In this document: positions 26,712 to 27,005 of the stretch, in pieces | Numbering within the stretch: position 1 is the stretch's first letter | Layout: every line of letters starts with the position of its first letter | Assembly: GCA_016709335.1 (NCBI GenBank) | Contig: JADJNC010000033.1 | Location: forward strand, 1 to 27,005 | DNA: 27,005 bases | Direction: 5' to 3' | Source: Candidatus Propionivibrio dominans | GTDB taxonomy: Bacteria > Pseudomonadota > Gammaproteobacteria > Burkholderiales > Rhodocyclaceae | Translations under genes and position numbers: made by a program | The notes under the pieces: generated by a model | What the model saw: the letters and a program-made list of their open reading frames with translations, nothing else | The model's database searches: none | Told to the model about the DNA's origin: nothing

Positions 26712-26981
26712 ATGGCGATCAATGTTGCGCAAAGAGCGCAGATCATGAGCGATTACCAGCGTAGCGCTGGCGATACCGGTTCCTCCGAAGTCCAGGTGGC
26801 TTTGCTCACCGCACGTATCAATGACCTGACCGCTCATTTCAAGGAGCACGTCAAGGACCACCATTCACGGCGTGGCCTGTTGCGCATGGTCAGCCGCCGG
26901 CGCAAGCTGCTCGATTACCTGAAGAGTACCAACACCGATTCCTATCGGGCGCTGATTCAACGTCTCGGCCTGCGTAAGTAA
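26712..26981 (+). CDS. rpsO: 30S ribosomal protein S15
   Basis: Small ribosomal protein of 89 residues that binds the 16S central domain early in assembly. The family signature [18 protein letters not shown] and the basic run [20 protein letters not shown] are both present, with the usual end LIQRLGLRK. The ATG at 26712 has GAAAGAGAG upstream; earlier in-frame starts are rejected because the family protein begins here. In most proteobacteria pnp follows, which would lie beyond the window. Confidence 0.98.
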   Translation: MAINVAQRAQIMSDYQRSAGDTGSSEVQVALLTARINDLTAHFKEHVKDHHSRRGLLRMVSRRRKLLDYLKSTNTDSYRALIQRLGLRK

Positions 26982-27005
26982 GCCTGTCTGCCGAACCGCA
27001 GTGCG

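Overview
This GC-rich window looks like a chromosomal segment of a betaproteobacterium. I infer something near the Rhodocyclales (Accumulibacter/Azoarcus/Dechloromonas-like) from the gene order M50 protease - trpS - scpA - scpB - rluB - rimP - nusA - infB - rbfA - truB - rpsO, the yciV/yciO-like pair, and a tandem glycine riboswitch before gcvT. No 16S rRNA gene is present, so the placement is an inference from gene content. I saw no tRNA, rRNA, CRISPR, prophage or complete insertion sequence.

Layout. Positions 1-5069 are all on the minus strand: the N-terminal part of a succinate-semialdehyde dehydrogenase (cut by the window edge), a SulP-STAS-cyclic-nucleotide-domain transporter, and a glutathione peroxidase followed by an unrecognised 198-residue protein. 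Positions 5070-6217 are a gene-poor stretch of about 1.1 kb. It holds a pair of 132-bp inverted repeats (about 87% identical) around a 404-bp core with one possible 33-residue membrane peptide. Next comes an orphan multi-TM protein with a soluble C-terminal domain (6218-8032, plus strand), facing a bacteriohemerythrin (8070-8480, minus).

Positions 8568-14372 (minus) are the glycine cleavage operon: promoter, tandem glycine riboswitch, terminator, gcvT, gcvH, gcvP. It has been invaded. A Phd/VapC-type toxin-antitoxin pair sits between gcvT and gcvH, a GTCATTCC-type repeat precedes gcvH, and a 112-bp REP doublet separates gcvH from gcvP.

Positions 14485-26981 are all on the plus strand and mostly housekeeping: PHP-domain nuclease/phosphatase, YciO-family protein, M50 site-2-type protease, trpS, scpA, scpB, rluB, then a strong promoter and an attenuator-like leader ahead of rimP-nusA-infB-rbfA-truB, and finally rpsO with its own promoter. 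The group serves tRNA charging, chromosome condensation, rRNA/tRNA pseudouridylation, transcription elongation control, translation initiation and 30S maturation.

The points most worth a second look are two single-base (+1) frameshifts in C runs 240 bp apart (M50 protease C-terminus and trpS N-terminus), three equal-length (111-112 bp) REP doublets in intergenic gaps, the large inverted repeat, the orphan membrane protein, the toxin-antitoxin module inside the riboswitch-controlled gcv operon, and the two terminator-like hairpins before rimP.
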